The notes under the pieces: model-generated
Seen by the model: the letters and a program-made list of their open reading frames with translations, nothing else
Told to the model about the DNA's origin: nothing
Databases searched by the model: none
Translations under genes and position numbers: made by a program
In this document: piece after piece, positions 1 to 8,504 of the stretch
Position numbering within the stretch: position 1 is the first letter of the stretch
Layout of the letters: every line of letters starts with the position of its first letter
From: Gammaproteobacteria bacterium
Lineage (GTDB): Bacteria > Pseudomonadota > Gammaproteobacteria > Natronospirales > REEB76
DNA: 64,000 bases
Reading direction: 5' to 3'
NCBI GenBank assembly: GCA_036383255.1
Contig: DASVOS010000004.1
Span: 248,001 to 312,000, forward strand

Positions 1-1154
1 TCTCGTTCAAGCTCTCGGATCCCGTGCCGGAGCACTGGAAGACGCTGGTGCCGGAAGGCGCCGACCTGATCCAGTCTTCGTTCCTGGTCGGCGGCAAGAT
101 CGCGGTGGGCTATCTAAAGGATGCCCACAGCGAACTGCATCTCTACAGCACGGAGGGCAAGGACCAGGGTGCGCTCAAGCTCCCCGGCATCGGCGCTGTG
201 ATCGGCTTCAGCGGCCGCACCGACACGCAGGAGCTCTTCTATAGCTTCGCGTCCTATCTCTATCCCACCACCGTCTACCACTACGACATGAAGACGGCCG
301 CCACCGACACCTTCTTCGCGCCCAAGGTGCCGTTCGACCCCTCTCAGTACGAGACACGCCAGGTGTTCTTCAAGTCCAAGGACGGCACCCGCGTGCCCAT
401 GTTCATCACCGCCAGGAAGGGCCTCAAGCTCGACGGCAGCCACCCGACGCTGCTCTACGCCTACGGCGGCTTCGACATCAGCATCACGCCCTCCTTCAAC
501 CCCATCCTGCCGGTGTGGCTGGAGCTCGGCGGCGTGTACGCGGTGGCGAACCTGCGCGGCGGCGGCGAGTATGGCGAGGCCTGGCACGAGGCCGGCATGC
601 TCGGCAAGAAGCAGAACGTGTTCGACGACTTCGCCAGCGCCGCGAAGTACCTGGTGGATGAGAAGGTCACCTCCACAGCCAAGCTCGGCATCTCCGGTTA
701 CTCCAACGGCGGCCTCCTGGTCGGCGCCAGCATCACCCAGAACCCGCAGCTCTTCGGCGCGGCCTACGGCGGCGCGGGCGTGATGGACATGCTGCGCTAC
801 CAGAAGTTCTCCGGCGGCAGCCTGTGGGCACCGGAGTACGGCGACTCCGACGATCCGAAGGCCTTCCAGTGGCTGCGCGCCTATTCGCCGCTGGAGAACC
901 TCAAGCCCGGCACCTGCTACCCGCCGACGCTGCTCACCACCGCCGACCATGACGACCGGGTGGTGCCGAGCCACTCCTACAAGTTCGCGGCGGCGCTGCA
1001 GCAGGCCCAGGGCTGCGACAACCCGGTGCTGATCCGCATCGAGACCAAGACCAGCCACAACTACATGCCCACCGACAAGCGCATCGCGCAGACGGCGGAC
1101 GTATGGGCGTTCCTGGCCTACAGCCTCGGCATCCAGGAAGCACCCAAGCACTGA
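1..1154 (+). CDS. Prolyl oligopeptidase family (S9A) serine peptidase, C-terminal part; 5' end outside the window
   Basis: The reading frame is open from the left edge, so the true start is outside the window. What remains is the C-terminal alpha/beta-hydrolase half of a post-proline-cleaving oligopeptidase, a family that cuts short peptides. The nucleophile elbow GYSNGG lies near base 706. The acid is in DHDDRV near 950, and the probable catalytic histidine is in TSHNYMPTDK near 1055. The YGGF and NLRGGGEYGEAWH segments before the elbow are typical of S9A. The end of the beta-propeller is the only part of that domain visible. The GTG near the left edge is not a real start, because the frame continues upstream of it. 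A strong terminator follows. Confidence 0.93.
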   Translation, partial: SFKLSDPVPEHWKTLVPEGADLIQSSFLVGGKIAVGYLKDAHSELHLYSTEGKDQGALKLPGIGAVIGFSGRTDTQELFYSFASYLYPTTVYHYDMKTAATDTFFAPKVPFDPSQYETRQVFFKSKDGTRVPMFITARKGLKLDGSHPTLLYAYGGFDISITPSFNPILPVWLELGGVYAVANLRGGGEYGEAWHEAGMLGKKQNVFDDFASAAKYLVDEKVTSTAKLGISGYSNGGLLVGASITQNPQLFGAAYGGAGVMDMLRYQKFSGGSLWAPEYGDSDDPKAFQWLRAYSPLENLKPGTCYPPTLLTTADHDDRVVPSHSYKFAAALQQAQGCDNPVLIRIETKTSHNYMPTDKRIAQTADVWAFLAYSLGIQEAPKH

Positions 1155-1167
1155 CCGCTTGAGATCC

Positions 1168-1232
1168 AGCCCCGCCGGGTGGATGCGCCGCGTACTAAAT
1201 AAACGCGGTGCTCCGGCGGCGGGGCTTTTCTT
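1168..1232 (+). terminator. Intrinsic terminator after the S9A peptidase
   Basis: AGCCCCGCCG (1168-1177) pairs perfectly with CGGCGGGGCT (1217-1226). A second short stem CCGCG/CGCGG sits inside the loop. TTTCTTT follows the outer stem. The loop is longer than usual, but the run of T and the position just after the stop codon support termination. Confidence 0.7.
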
Positions 1233-1306
1233 TGGCCAAAGCCCGCGCCGGATCCGGCTTGACGCTCCATAATGGATGCAGGGGTTAAGGGACGGAGATC
1301 CCGAGA

Positions 1307-1873
1307 GTGGATGACGCCGAGATCGAGCGCCAGCGCATCAAGAACATGTCGCGGGTCACTTCCCGTGGCGTGGACGCCTGCCTCAAGGACAACGAGGCGG
1401 CGCGGGTGGAGCTGGAGATCCTGCTGGGAGGCCCGCACGCCAAGGCGGTGGTGTTGGCGATCCTGGAGGTGGCCGGCGCCGCCAGCAACGCCATCAGGCG
1501 CAACGCAAGGTTGTGGCAGCCCTTCGGGCCGCGCGAGAACTTCCTCTACGAGCTCGTCACGGACCGCAGCGACGCCGGCGTGCGGCGGGTGAAGAACCTC
1601 CTGGACGCGGGCTGGGACCCGAACCTGAAGGTCGAGGGGACACACCGCACCGCGCTCATGCAGGTGACCAACGCCTGGAACCCCACCAACCGCGACCTCG
1701 CGGCCATGCTGCTCGCCGCGGGCGCGGACCCGGAGGCGCGCTCCGCCGGCGGACAGACCGCGCTCGACTTCGCGCCGGTCTCCATGCGCAACTTCGTGCA
1801 GAACCTCGTGCGGGACATCGAGCAGGACACCACCAACCGCTCGGCGATCACCAGCACCAAGGACCCGATCTAG
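1307..1873 (+). CDS. Small ankyrin-repeat-like protein
   Basis: This 188-residue cytoplasmic protein has no signal peptide or membrane segment. Its C-terminal half holds weak ankyrin-type units, best seen in AGADPEARSAGGQTALDFA around residues 145-165, preceded by a unit with DAGWDPNLKVEGTHRTALM. Ankyrin repeats bind proteins, and the partner here is unknown. The start is GTG, with a GGAG about ten bases upstream; the nearby ATG codons are in other frames. The stop codon shares the bases CTAG with the convergent TPM-domain gene, so the two genes meet tail to tail without a gap. Confidence 0.75.
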   Translation: MDDAEIERQRIKNMSRVTSRGVDACLKDNEAARVELEILLGGPHAKAVVLAILEVAGAASNAIRRNARLWQPFGPRENFLYELVTDRSDAGVRRVKNLLDAGWDPNLKVEGTHRTALMQVTNAWNPTNRDLAAMLLAAGADPEARSAGGQTALDFAPVSMRNFVQNLVRDIEQDTTNRSAITSTKDPI

Positions 1874-2490
1874 ATCTCGATCAGGCCGTCCGAGAGCTCG
1901 TCGCGGTCGTCCGCCGCGCGCGGGTAGTGCTCCGCCATGGCGTCGCCGATGGCGCCGATGGCGGCGCTGAATCCCTCCGTCACCTCGCCGCGTCGCACCT
2001 GCGCCACGAACGAGGCCACGATCCCCTGCCAGCGCTCCGCGCCCACCTTCTCGTGGATGCCCTTGTCCGCCACGATCTCCACGTAGTGCTCCGCGAGCGA
2101 CACGAAGAACAGCACGCCGGAGTGTCCGGCGGTGAGCTGCACGCCCTGCTCGTAGAACTGGGCGCGGGCCAGGCGGCTGGCGCGGGCATGCTTGACAGCC
2201 TTGGGCACCAGTGCGAGGTGCAGCGCCGGCCAGAGCATGATGATGAGCACCGCCAGCCCGAAGCTGAGGAGCTGCAGTTGGTAGATATGCAGGAAGCGCA
2301 GGCCCATGGGCAGGGACAGCAGCAGCGCCGGCAGGAGCAGCGCCAGTCCCGCGGCCCAGAGCAGCGCGATGGAAGAATAGGGGTCGGCGCGCCGCGCCAC
2401 CACCGCCACGAACTCGCCGCTGGTGCGCCGCTCCGCCGCCTGGATGGCGGCGCTGATCTTCTGCTTGTCATCAATGCTGAACTGGATCAT
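1870..2490 (-). CDS. TPM-domain protein, second of the LemA operon
   Basis: The 206-residue protein begins with an amphipathic TPM-type segment (ERRTSGEFVAVVARRADPY). Two adjacent hydrophobic stretches follow around residues 40-95, then a second soluble block containing HSGVLFFVSLAEHYVEIVAD. TPM domains occur beside LemA in many bacteria and are poorly understood. I chose ATG at 2490 because the open frame upstream of it lies inside the preceding TPM gene. Only one base separates that gene's stop from this ATG, so translation is probably coupled. The protein is membrane-anchored and probably acts with the two upstream products. Confidence 0.85.
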   Translation of the reverse strand: MIQFSIDDKQKISAAIQAAERRTSGEFVAVVARRADPYSSIALLWAAGLALLLPALLLSLPMGLRFLHIYQLQLLSFGLAVLIIMLWPALHLALVPKAVKHARASRLARAQFYEQGVQLTAGHSGVLFFVSLAEHYVEIVADKGIHEKVGAERWQGIVASFVAQVRRGEVTEGFSAAIGAIGDAMAEHYPRAADDRDELSDGLIEI

Positions 2491-2491
2491 G

Positions 2492-3295
2492 TCACCAGCT
2501 CCCGGAGGCGCCACCGCCTCCGAACGATCCGCCGCCGCCTGAGAATCCGCCGCCGCCGCCGAAGCCACCTCCGCCAAAGCCCCCGCCTCCGAGCCCACCA
2601 CCGCCCCAGCCGCTGCGGCCACGGCCGCTGTTCATGCCGCCCAGGAGCCACCACAGCCAGAACAGCCGTCCGCCGGTGCGTCCCCCGAACCCGGCGCGCA
2701 GCACGTTGAGCAGGATGAAGAAGATGAACACGATGAGGAATAACGTGGACATCCCATCCTTGCGCTTGGCGTGGCGCACCTCATCCGCGTGGCCGCCCAG
2801 CACCTGCTGGATCGCGTCCACGCCGGCGCTGATGCCGCCGTCGTAGTCGCCCTGCTTGAAGCGCGGCAGGATGGTGTTGCGGATGATGTCGTCCGAGAGC
2901 GCGTCGGTGAGCGTGCCTTCTAGACCGTAACCCACCTCGATGCGCACCTTGCGCTCGTCCCGGTCCACGATCAGCAGCACGCCGGTGTTCTTGTCCTTCG
3001 CGCCGATGCCCCAGTGGCGGCCGAGCTCGTAGCCCCAGTACTCGATGGGATAGCCGTCCAGGGTCGGTACCGTCACCACCACCAGCTGGTCGCCGCTGTT
3101 CTCGGCGAAGGCCCGCAGCTTGCGGTCGAGCTCGGCACGCGTGGAGCCGGAGAGCAGTCCCGCCTCGTCCACCACCGGCCCGCTCAAGGCCGGGAACGGC
3201 GGCATGGAAGCGTCCGCCGCCGAGGCGGCCCCCGGTAGCAAGAAGGCCGCCGCGCAGAACAACGCGGCGGCCAGGGACTTGAGACGAAGGGACAT
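2492..3295 (-). CDS. TPM-domain membrane protein (YgcG-like) with glycine-rich tail
   Basis: This 267-residue protein has a signal peptide (residues 1-27, ending near ASAADA). A periplasmic TPM domain spans about 35-170, with the typical VDEAGLLS opening and the KVRIEVGYGLEGTLTD motif. One transmembrane helix follows near 182-200. The C-terminal 55 residues are almost only glycine, serine, phenylalanine and tryptophan, a common ending in this family that may help secretion or assembly. The gene lies eight bases downstream of lemA. LemA-TPM pairs are conserved across bacteria and linked to envelope functions, but no enzymatic role is proven. Confidence 0.88.
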   Translation of the reverse strand: MSLRLKSLAAALFCAAAFLLPGAASAADASMPPFPALSGPVVDEAGLLSGSTRAELDRKLRAFAENSGDQLVVVTVPTLDGYPIEYWGYELGRHWGIGAKDKNTGVLLIVDRDERKVRIEVGYGLEGTLTDALSDDIIRNTILPRFKQGDYDGGISAGVDAIQQVLGGHADEVRHAKRKDGMSTLFLIVFIFFILLNVLRAGFGGRTGGRLFWLWWLLGGMNSGRGRSGWGGGGLGGGGFGGGGFGGGGGFSGGGGSFGGGGASGSW

Positions 3296-3303
3296 CTAGG
3301 TCC

Positions 3304-3909
3304 TTAGAACTTCACTTGCGGGGCTTGCTGGGCCGCTTCCGAGGCGCTGAAGCTCTGCATCACCTGCTTGTCGCCATAGAACATGGCGCGGTACCAGCGG
3401 CCCGGGATGGTGGTGAGCTCGGTGTTGTACTGCTGTACCGCCAGGATGTAGTCGCGGCGAGAGACCGCGATGCGGTTCTCCGTGCCCTCCAGCTGGGACT
3501 GCAGCGAGAGGAAGTTCTCGTTGGCCTTGAGGTTGGGGTAGTTCTCGGTCACCACCAGCAGGCGCGACAGCGCCTGGGTGAGCTGGCCCTGGTTCTGCTC
3601 GAAGGTCTTGAAGGCCTGCGGGTTGGTGAGGATGTCCGGCGGCACCTGCATCTGCGCCACCTTGGCGCGGGCCTCGGTCACTTCGTCCAGCACCTTGTCC
3701 TCGTGGGCGGCATAGCCCTTCACCGTGGCCACCAGGTTCGGCACCAGGTCCGCGCGCCGCTGGTACTCGTTCTGCACCTGGCCCCAGGCAGCCTTCACCT
3801 GCTGGTCGTAGCGCGGGATGTTGTTGATGCCGCAGCCCGAGAGGGCGAGCATCGCTCCGGCGGTGAGGCCCAGGATGAGGACGCGGGCGGCGGTACGCAG
3901 GCTGGCCAT
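3304..3909 (-). CDS. lemA: LemA family lipoprotein
   Basis: The 201-residue protein has a lipoprotein signal with lipobox LSGC at about residues 22-25, so it is predicted to be lipid-anchored. LemA-specific blocks follow: YDQQVKAAWGQVQNEYQRR, RADLVPNLVATVKGYA and ENYPNLKANENF. The rest is a helical bundle, as known for LemA. I chose ATG at 3909 because GGGAG stands about eight bases upstream and the signal peptide starts there; the much longer open frame upstream is antisense to the hydrolase gene. It is the first gene of a three-gene operon with two TPM-domain genes. Confidence 0.93.
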   Translation of the reverse strand: MASLRTAARVLILGLTAGAMLALSGCGINNIPRYDQQVKAAWGQVQNEYQRRADLVPNLVATVKGYAAHEDKVLDEVTEARAKVAQMQVPPDILTNPQAFKTFEQNQGQLTQALSRLLVVTENYPNLKANENFLSLQSQLEGTENRIAVSRRDYILAVQQYNTELTTIPGRWYRAMFYGDKQVMQSFSASEAAQQAPQVKF

Positions 3910-4038
3910 GATGCACTCCCTATATATGTAAGAGGCGCGAGTGACCGACATCATAACGCCGGGCGCCCGCCAGGGCTTAATATGTCTGTCGGCCCCCTTT
4001 TCAAGGGCCGCCCCCCATGCGAAGGAACGTCCCGCCCC

Positions 4039-5547
4039 ATGTCCCGCGACAAACGCCTCGTCCTCCTGGTGCACGGCTGGAGCGTGCGCGACACCTCCAC
4101 CTACGGCGGCCTGCCGGAGCGCCTGAAGCGCGAGGCCAAGCGCCGCCCCGAGCTCGGCCTCGAGGTGAAGGAGATCTGGCTCTCGGAATACATCAGCTTC
4201 CACAACGAGGTCGGCATCCCTGACATCGCGCGCGCGTTCCAGGCGGCGCTGGAACGGGAGCTTGGCGAGGACCTCGCCAAGGGCCGCCGCTTCGCCTGCA
4301 TCACCCACTCCACCGGGGGACCGGTGATCAGGAGCTGGCTGCAGCGCTACTACCTCGACAAGGACAAGCGCCGCTGCCCCATGAGTCACCTCGTGATGCT
4401 GGCGCCGGCCAACTTCGGCTCGGCGCTGGTGCAGCTCGGCCTCGCGAAGCTCTCGCGCCTGCGTAGCGCCTGGTTCGAGGGCGTGGACGTGGGCACCGGC
4501 GTGCTGGACTGGCTCGAGCTCGGCAGCGCCCAGAGCCTCACCCTGAACCTGGAGTGGCTGGACAAGGGCGCGGGGCTCATCGGCCCGGACGGCATGTTCC
4601 CCTTCGTGCTCGCCGGCCAGTCCCACGACCCGCTGCTCTATGACTTCGTGAACAGCTACAGCGGCGAGACCGGCTCCGACGGTGCGGTCCGCGTCGCCTC
4701 CGCGAACCTCAACTTCACGCACCTCAGGCTCACCCAGCAGGCGCCGCTGCCGGACAAGCAATCCAAGCTCGGCTTCAGCGCACCGCGCCTCAGCGCAGAC
4801 ACGCCGCGGCTGCCGCCGGCGGTGCCGTTCGCGGTGCTGCCGGGCGTGTGCCACTCGGACGTGCGCATGGGTATCGTGCGCAGCGTGCCGGAGGGCGACG
4901 CGCCGCATCCCACCGTGGACGCGCTGCTGAAGGCGCTCGCCGTCACGGACATGGCGGGCTACGCGCGCGCCTTCGACGAGTTCGCGGCGCTCACCGCCGC
5001 CACCCAGGAGCGCCAGCGGGTGGAGGACCGCAAGCCCGTCACCGGCTTCGACCACCAGCTCATCCACGACCCCTGCAGCATGCTGGTGTTCCGCGTGCGC
5101 GACGACGAAGGCAACCCGGTCAAGGACTTCGACGTGGTGCTCACCGCGGGCCCCCAGGACAACCCCAACCACCTGCCGCCGGGGTTCTTCGTGGACCGCC
5201 AGCGCAACCACCTGGATCCGGGCTGCATCGTTTACTACGTGAACGCCGCGCGCCTGCTGGGCGCCGCGCCGGTGATGCACGGGGACCGGCAGATCCGTCC
5301 CGCGCTGCCCTCCGCCGGCAGCCTGGGGTTGCGCGTCATCCCCTTCCCGCAGTCGGGCTTCGTGCTCTACCAGCCTGCCATGCTCAAGACCGACGCGCGG
5401 CACCTGAAGGACTTCATCAAGCCCAACCAGACCACGCTCGTGGACATCGTGCTCAAGCGCATCGTGCGCGAGGGCGTGTACCGCCTCACCCGCAAACCTT
5501 CGCCGGAAGACTTCACCAAGCAACCCCCCGGGATGCCGATCGACTGA
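4039..5547 (+). CDS. Alpha/beta hydrolase, lipase/PGAP1-like
   Basis: This 502-residue protein has no signal peptide. The oxyanion region LLVHGWS is near residues 10-16. The nucleophile elbow THSTGG places the serine at about residue 91, with threonine replacing the usual first glycine. The middle resembles lipase-like hydrolases (LVMLAPANFGSALVQLG). The C-terminal 170 residues, from about 335, look like a separate beta-rich domain (FRVRDDEGNPVKDFDVVLTA). The substrate cannot be told; an esterase or phospholipase role is inference. I placed the start at ATG 4039, with GAAGGA upstream, because the longer open frame runs through the lemA leader. The S9 peptidase gene follows after 26 bases. Confidence 0.8.
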   Translation: MSRDKRLVLLVHGWSVRDTSTYGGLPERLKREAKRRPELGLEVKEIWLSEYISFHNEVGIPDIARAFQAALERELGEDLAKGRRFACITHSTGGPVIRSWLQRYYLDKDKRRCPMSHLVMLAPANFGSALVQLGLAKLSRLRSAWFEGVDVGTGVLDWLELGSAQSLTLNLEWLDKGAGLIGPDGMFPFVLAGQSHDPLLYDFVNSYSGETGSDGAVRVASANLNFTHLRLTQQAPLPDKQSKLGFSAPRLSADTPRLPPAVPFAVLPGVCHSDVRMGIVRSVPEGDAPHPTVDALLKALAVTDMAGYARAFDEFAALTAATQERQRVEDRKPVTGFDHQLIHDPCSMLVFRVRDDEGNPVKDFDVVLTAGPQDNPNHLPPGFFVDRQRNHLDPGCIVYYVNAARLLGAAPVMHGDRQIRPALPSAGSLGLRVIPFPQSGFVLYQPAMLKTDARHLKDFIKPNQTTLVDIVLKRIVREGVYRLTRKPSPEDFTKQPPGMPID

Positions 5548-5573
5548 ACAACCTCACGACGCCGGAGACCTCC

Positions 5574-7555
<1,982 letters not shown>

Positions 7556-7559
<4 letters not shown>

Positions 7560-8041
7560 CCCTTGCGGGCCATGGCCCGGCGCAGGGGGAACAGCAGCAG
7601 GAAGTAGCTGACCGGGCCGGCGACGGCCGAGAACAGGAGCCATGCCACGGCGCCGTGCAGCGTGTAGCCCGCGAGCGCCGCCAGGCTGCCCCAGAAGTCC
7701 GCCTTCACCATGTCCAGGATCTGGCTCACGGAGAGCGGCATGGGTGGCTCACGGAACAGCCACTGCCCCGCCTGCACGAAGGGGATGAGCAAGAGCAGCT
7801 GTAGCGGATAGACCAGGTTGTTCACGATCTGGATCAGCGCCAGGTTGAGCCTGAGCGCCAGCGCCGCCACCGTGCAGGAGATGATGGTGGTGCCGAGCAC
7901 CGGCGCCATGCCGAGCAGCGCGCCCAGCACCACCGCCAGCGCGATCTTGTGGGGCGTGATGCCCTGCTTCAGCAGGTCCACGATGTGGCGGGTCAGCCTG
8001 TTGTCACGCAGCCTCAGGCGCTTGCTCGCAGCACGTTCCAC
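7556..8041 (-). CDS. DUF2062 membrane protein
   Basis: The protein is about 161 residues and carries the DUF2062 pattern: KQGITPHKIALAVVLGALLGMAPVLGTT, then the conserved NNLVYPLQL stretch, with three to four membrane helices. The function of DUF2062 is unknown; members sit in the inner membrane. I chose GTG at 8041 because GAGGGA stands five bases upstream, at 8047-8052. The open frame runs on to about 8146, but that extension is rich in cysteine and lacks family resemblance. The gene is convergent with the S9 peptidase. Its upstream side faces the structured gap before the exoprotein gene. Confidence 0.85.
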
Positions 8042-8204
8042 TCGGGTCCCTCGCGTCCAAAGACAGTGATTTCCTGCAGCCCGCATCGTACAGCCGGGGC
8101 ACGCCGAACCGCGTGTATGTCCGGCCGGTGACGCATCTTCCCACACCGCAGATTCGAGAAGCGAAGCGCATTTTCACCGAATTCAATTCGTCGGTCATTC
8201 TGTC

Positions 8205-8228
8205 AAAAACCCCTGGGATTCCAGGGGC
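8205..8228 (-). terminator. Intrinsic-terminator-like hairpin reading on the minus strand
   Basis: Read on the minus strand, CCCCTGG, loop AATC, CCAGGGG and TTTTTG follow in order. This is a canonical intrinsic terminator. No minus-strand gene lies directly upstream of it, so what it terminates is unclear. On the plus strand the hairpin is followed only by CCTTTG. Confidence 0.5.
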
Positions 8229-8248
8229 CTTTGTCTATAGTCAAGCGC

Positions 8249-8399
8249 TGTGGCCGCGTCCCAATGAGGACTCCCGGCAACCGCTGGAAACCCAAGGAAG
8301 GGGATCAGCGGCCACAAGTCATGGCTCCGCTCGTTCGCCGGGATCGCGCTATCAGAGCATCCCGGAGGTAGGGGTCTTGTGTGCCCATTTCGGGCACAC
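8249..8399 (+). promoter_or_regulatory. Structured 5' leader of the exoprotein gene, class unknown
   Basis: A perfect 9-bp outer stem TGTGGCCGC (8249-8257) / GCGGCCACA (8308-8316) encloses the small hairpin GTCC-CAATGA-GGAC (8258-8271) and the single-stranded-looking TCCCGGCAA. CCGCTG (8281-8286) can also pair with CAGCGG (8306-8311). That pairing uses bases of the outer stem, so the two folds exclude each other. Two more perfect hairpins follow at 8338-8365 and 8379-8399. This resembles the layout of a riboswitch or other cis-regulatory RNA, but I could not match it to a known consensus. Confidence 0.45.
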
Positions 8400-8504
8400 C
8401 CCCGGTGGAGCTGTTTGCAGCACGCGCCTCCGTGTGCCCTCCGCCGCCCGCGGGAAAACGGGTGACGCGGGCACGCTTGGGCGCAACACCAACTCGGGGG
8501 TTAT

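Larger units (their letters stand above)
8042..8504. other. Intergenic gap of about 460 bases with several strong inverted repeats
   Basis: No convincing protein-coding frame lies here. From left to right it holds: CCCCTGG/CCAGGGG at 8210-8227; a 9-bp stem at 8249-8316 enclosing GTCC/GGAC and CCGCTG/CAGCGG; CCGGGAT/ATCCCGG at 8338-8365; and GTGTGCCC/GGGCACAC at 8379-8399. The last 100 bases before the exoprotein gene are GC-rich, and no obvious promoter box is visible in them. Confidence 0.8.

Noticed and set aside
2632-2846. Small plus-strand frames opposite the TPM-domain gene
   Set aside because: They are shadows of the glycine-rich tail, without a ribosome site.
3910-5523. Long minus-strand frame continuing upstream of lemA
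   Set aside because: It is antisense to the alpha/beta hydrolase gene and has the arginine- and histidine-rich, low-complexity look of a shadow frame. Only the LemA part is real.
8258-8300. Hammerhead-like phrase (AATGAGGA ... GGAAACC)
   Set aside because: The core CTGATGA and CGAAA are not intact, and the stems do not fall in the right places.
8258-8315. SAM-I riboswitch suggested by CCCGGCAACCG
   Set aside because: The kink-turn strand, the GGTGC-type element and the four-way junction of SAM-I are not present. Only the short phrase matches.
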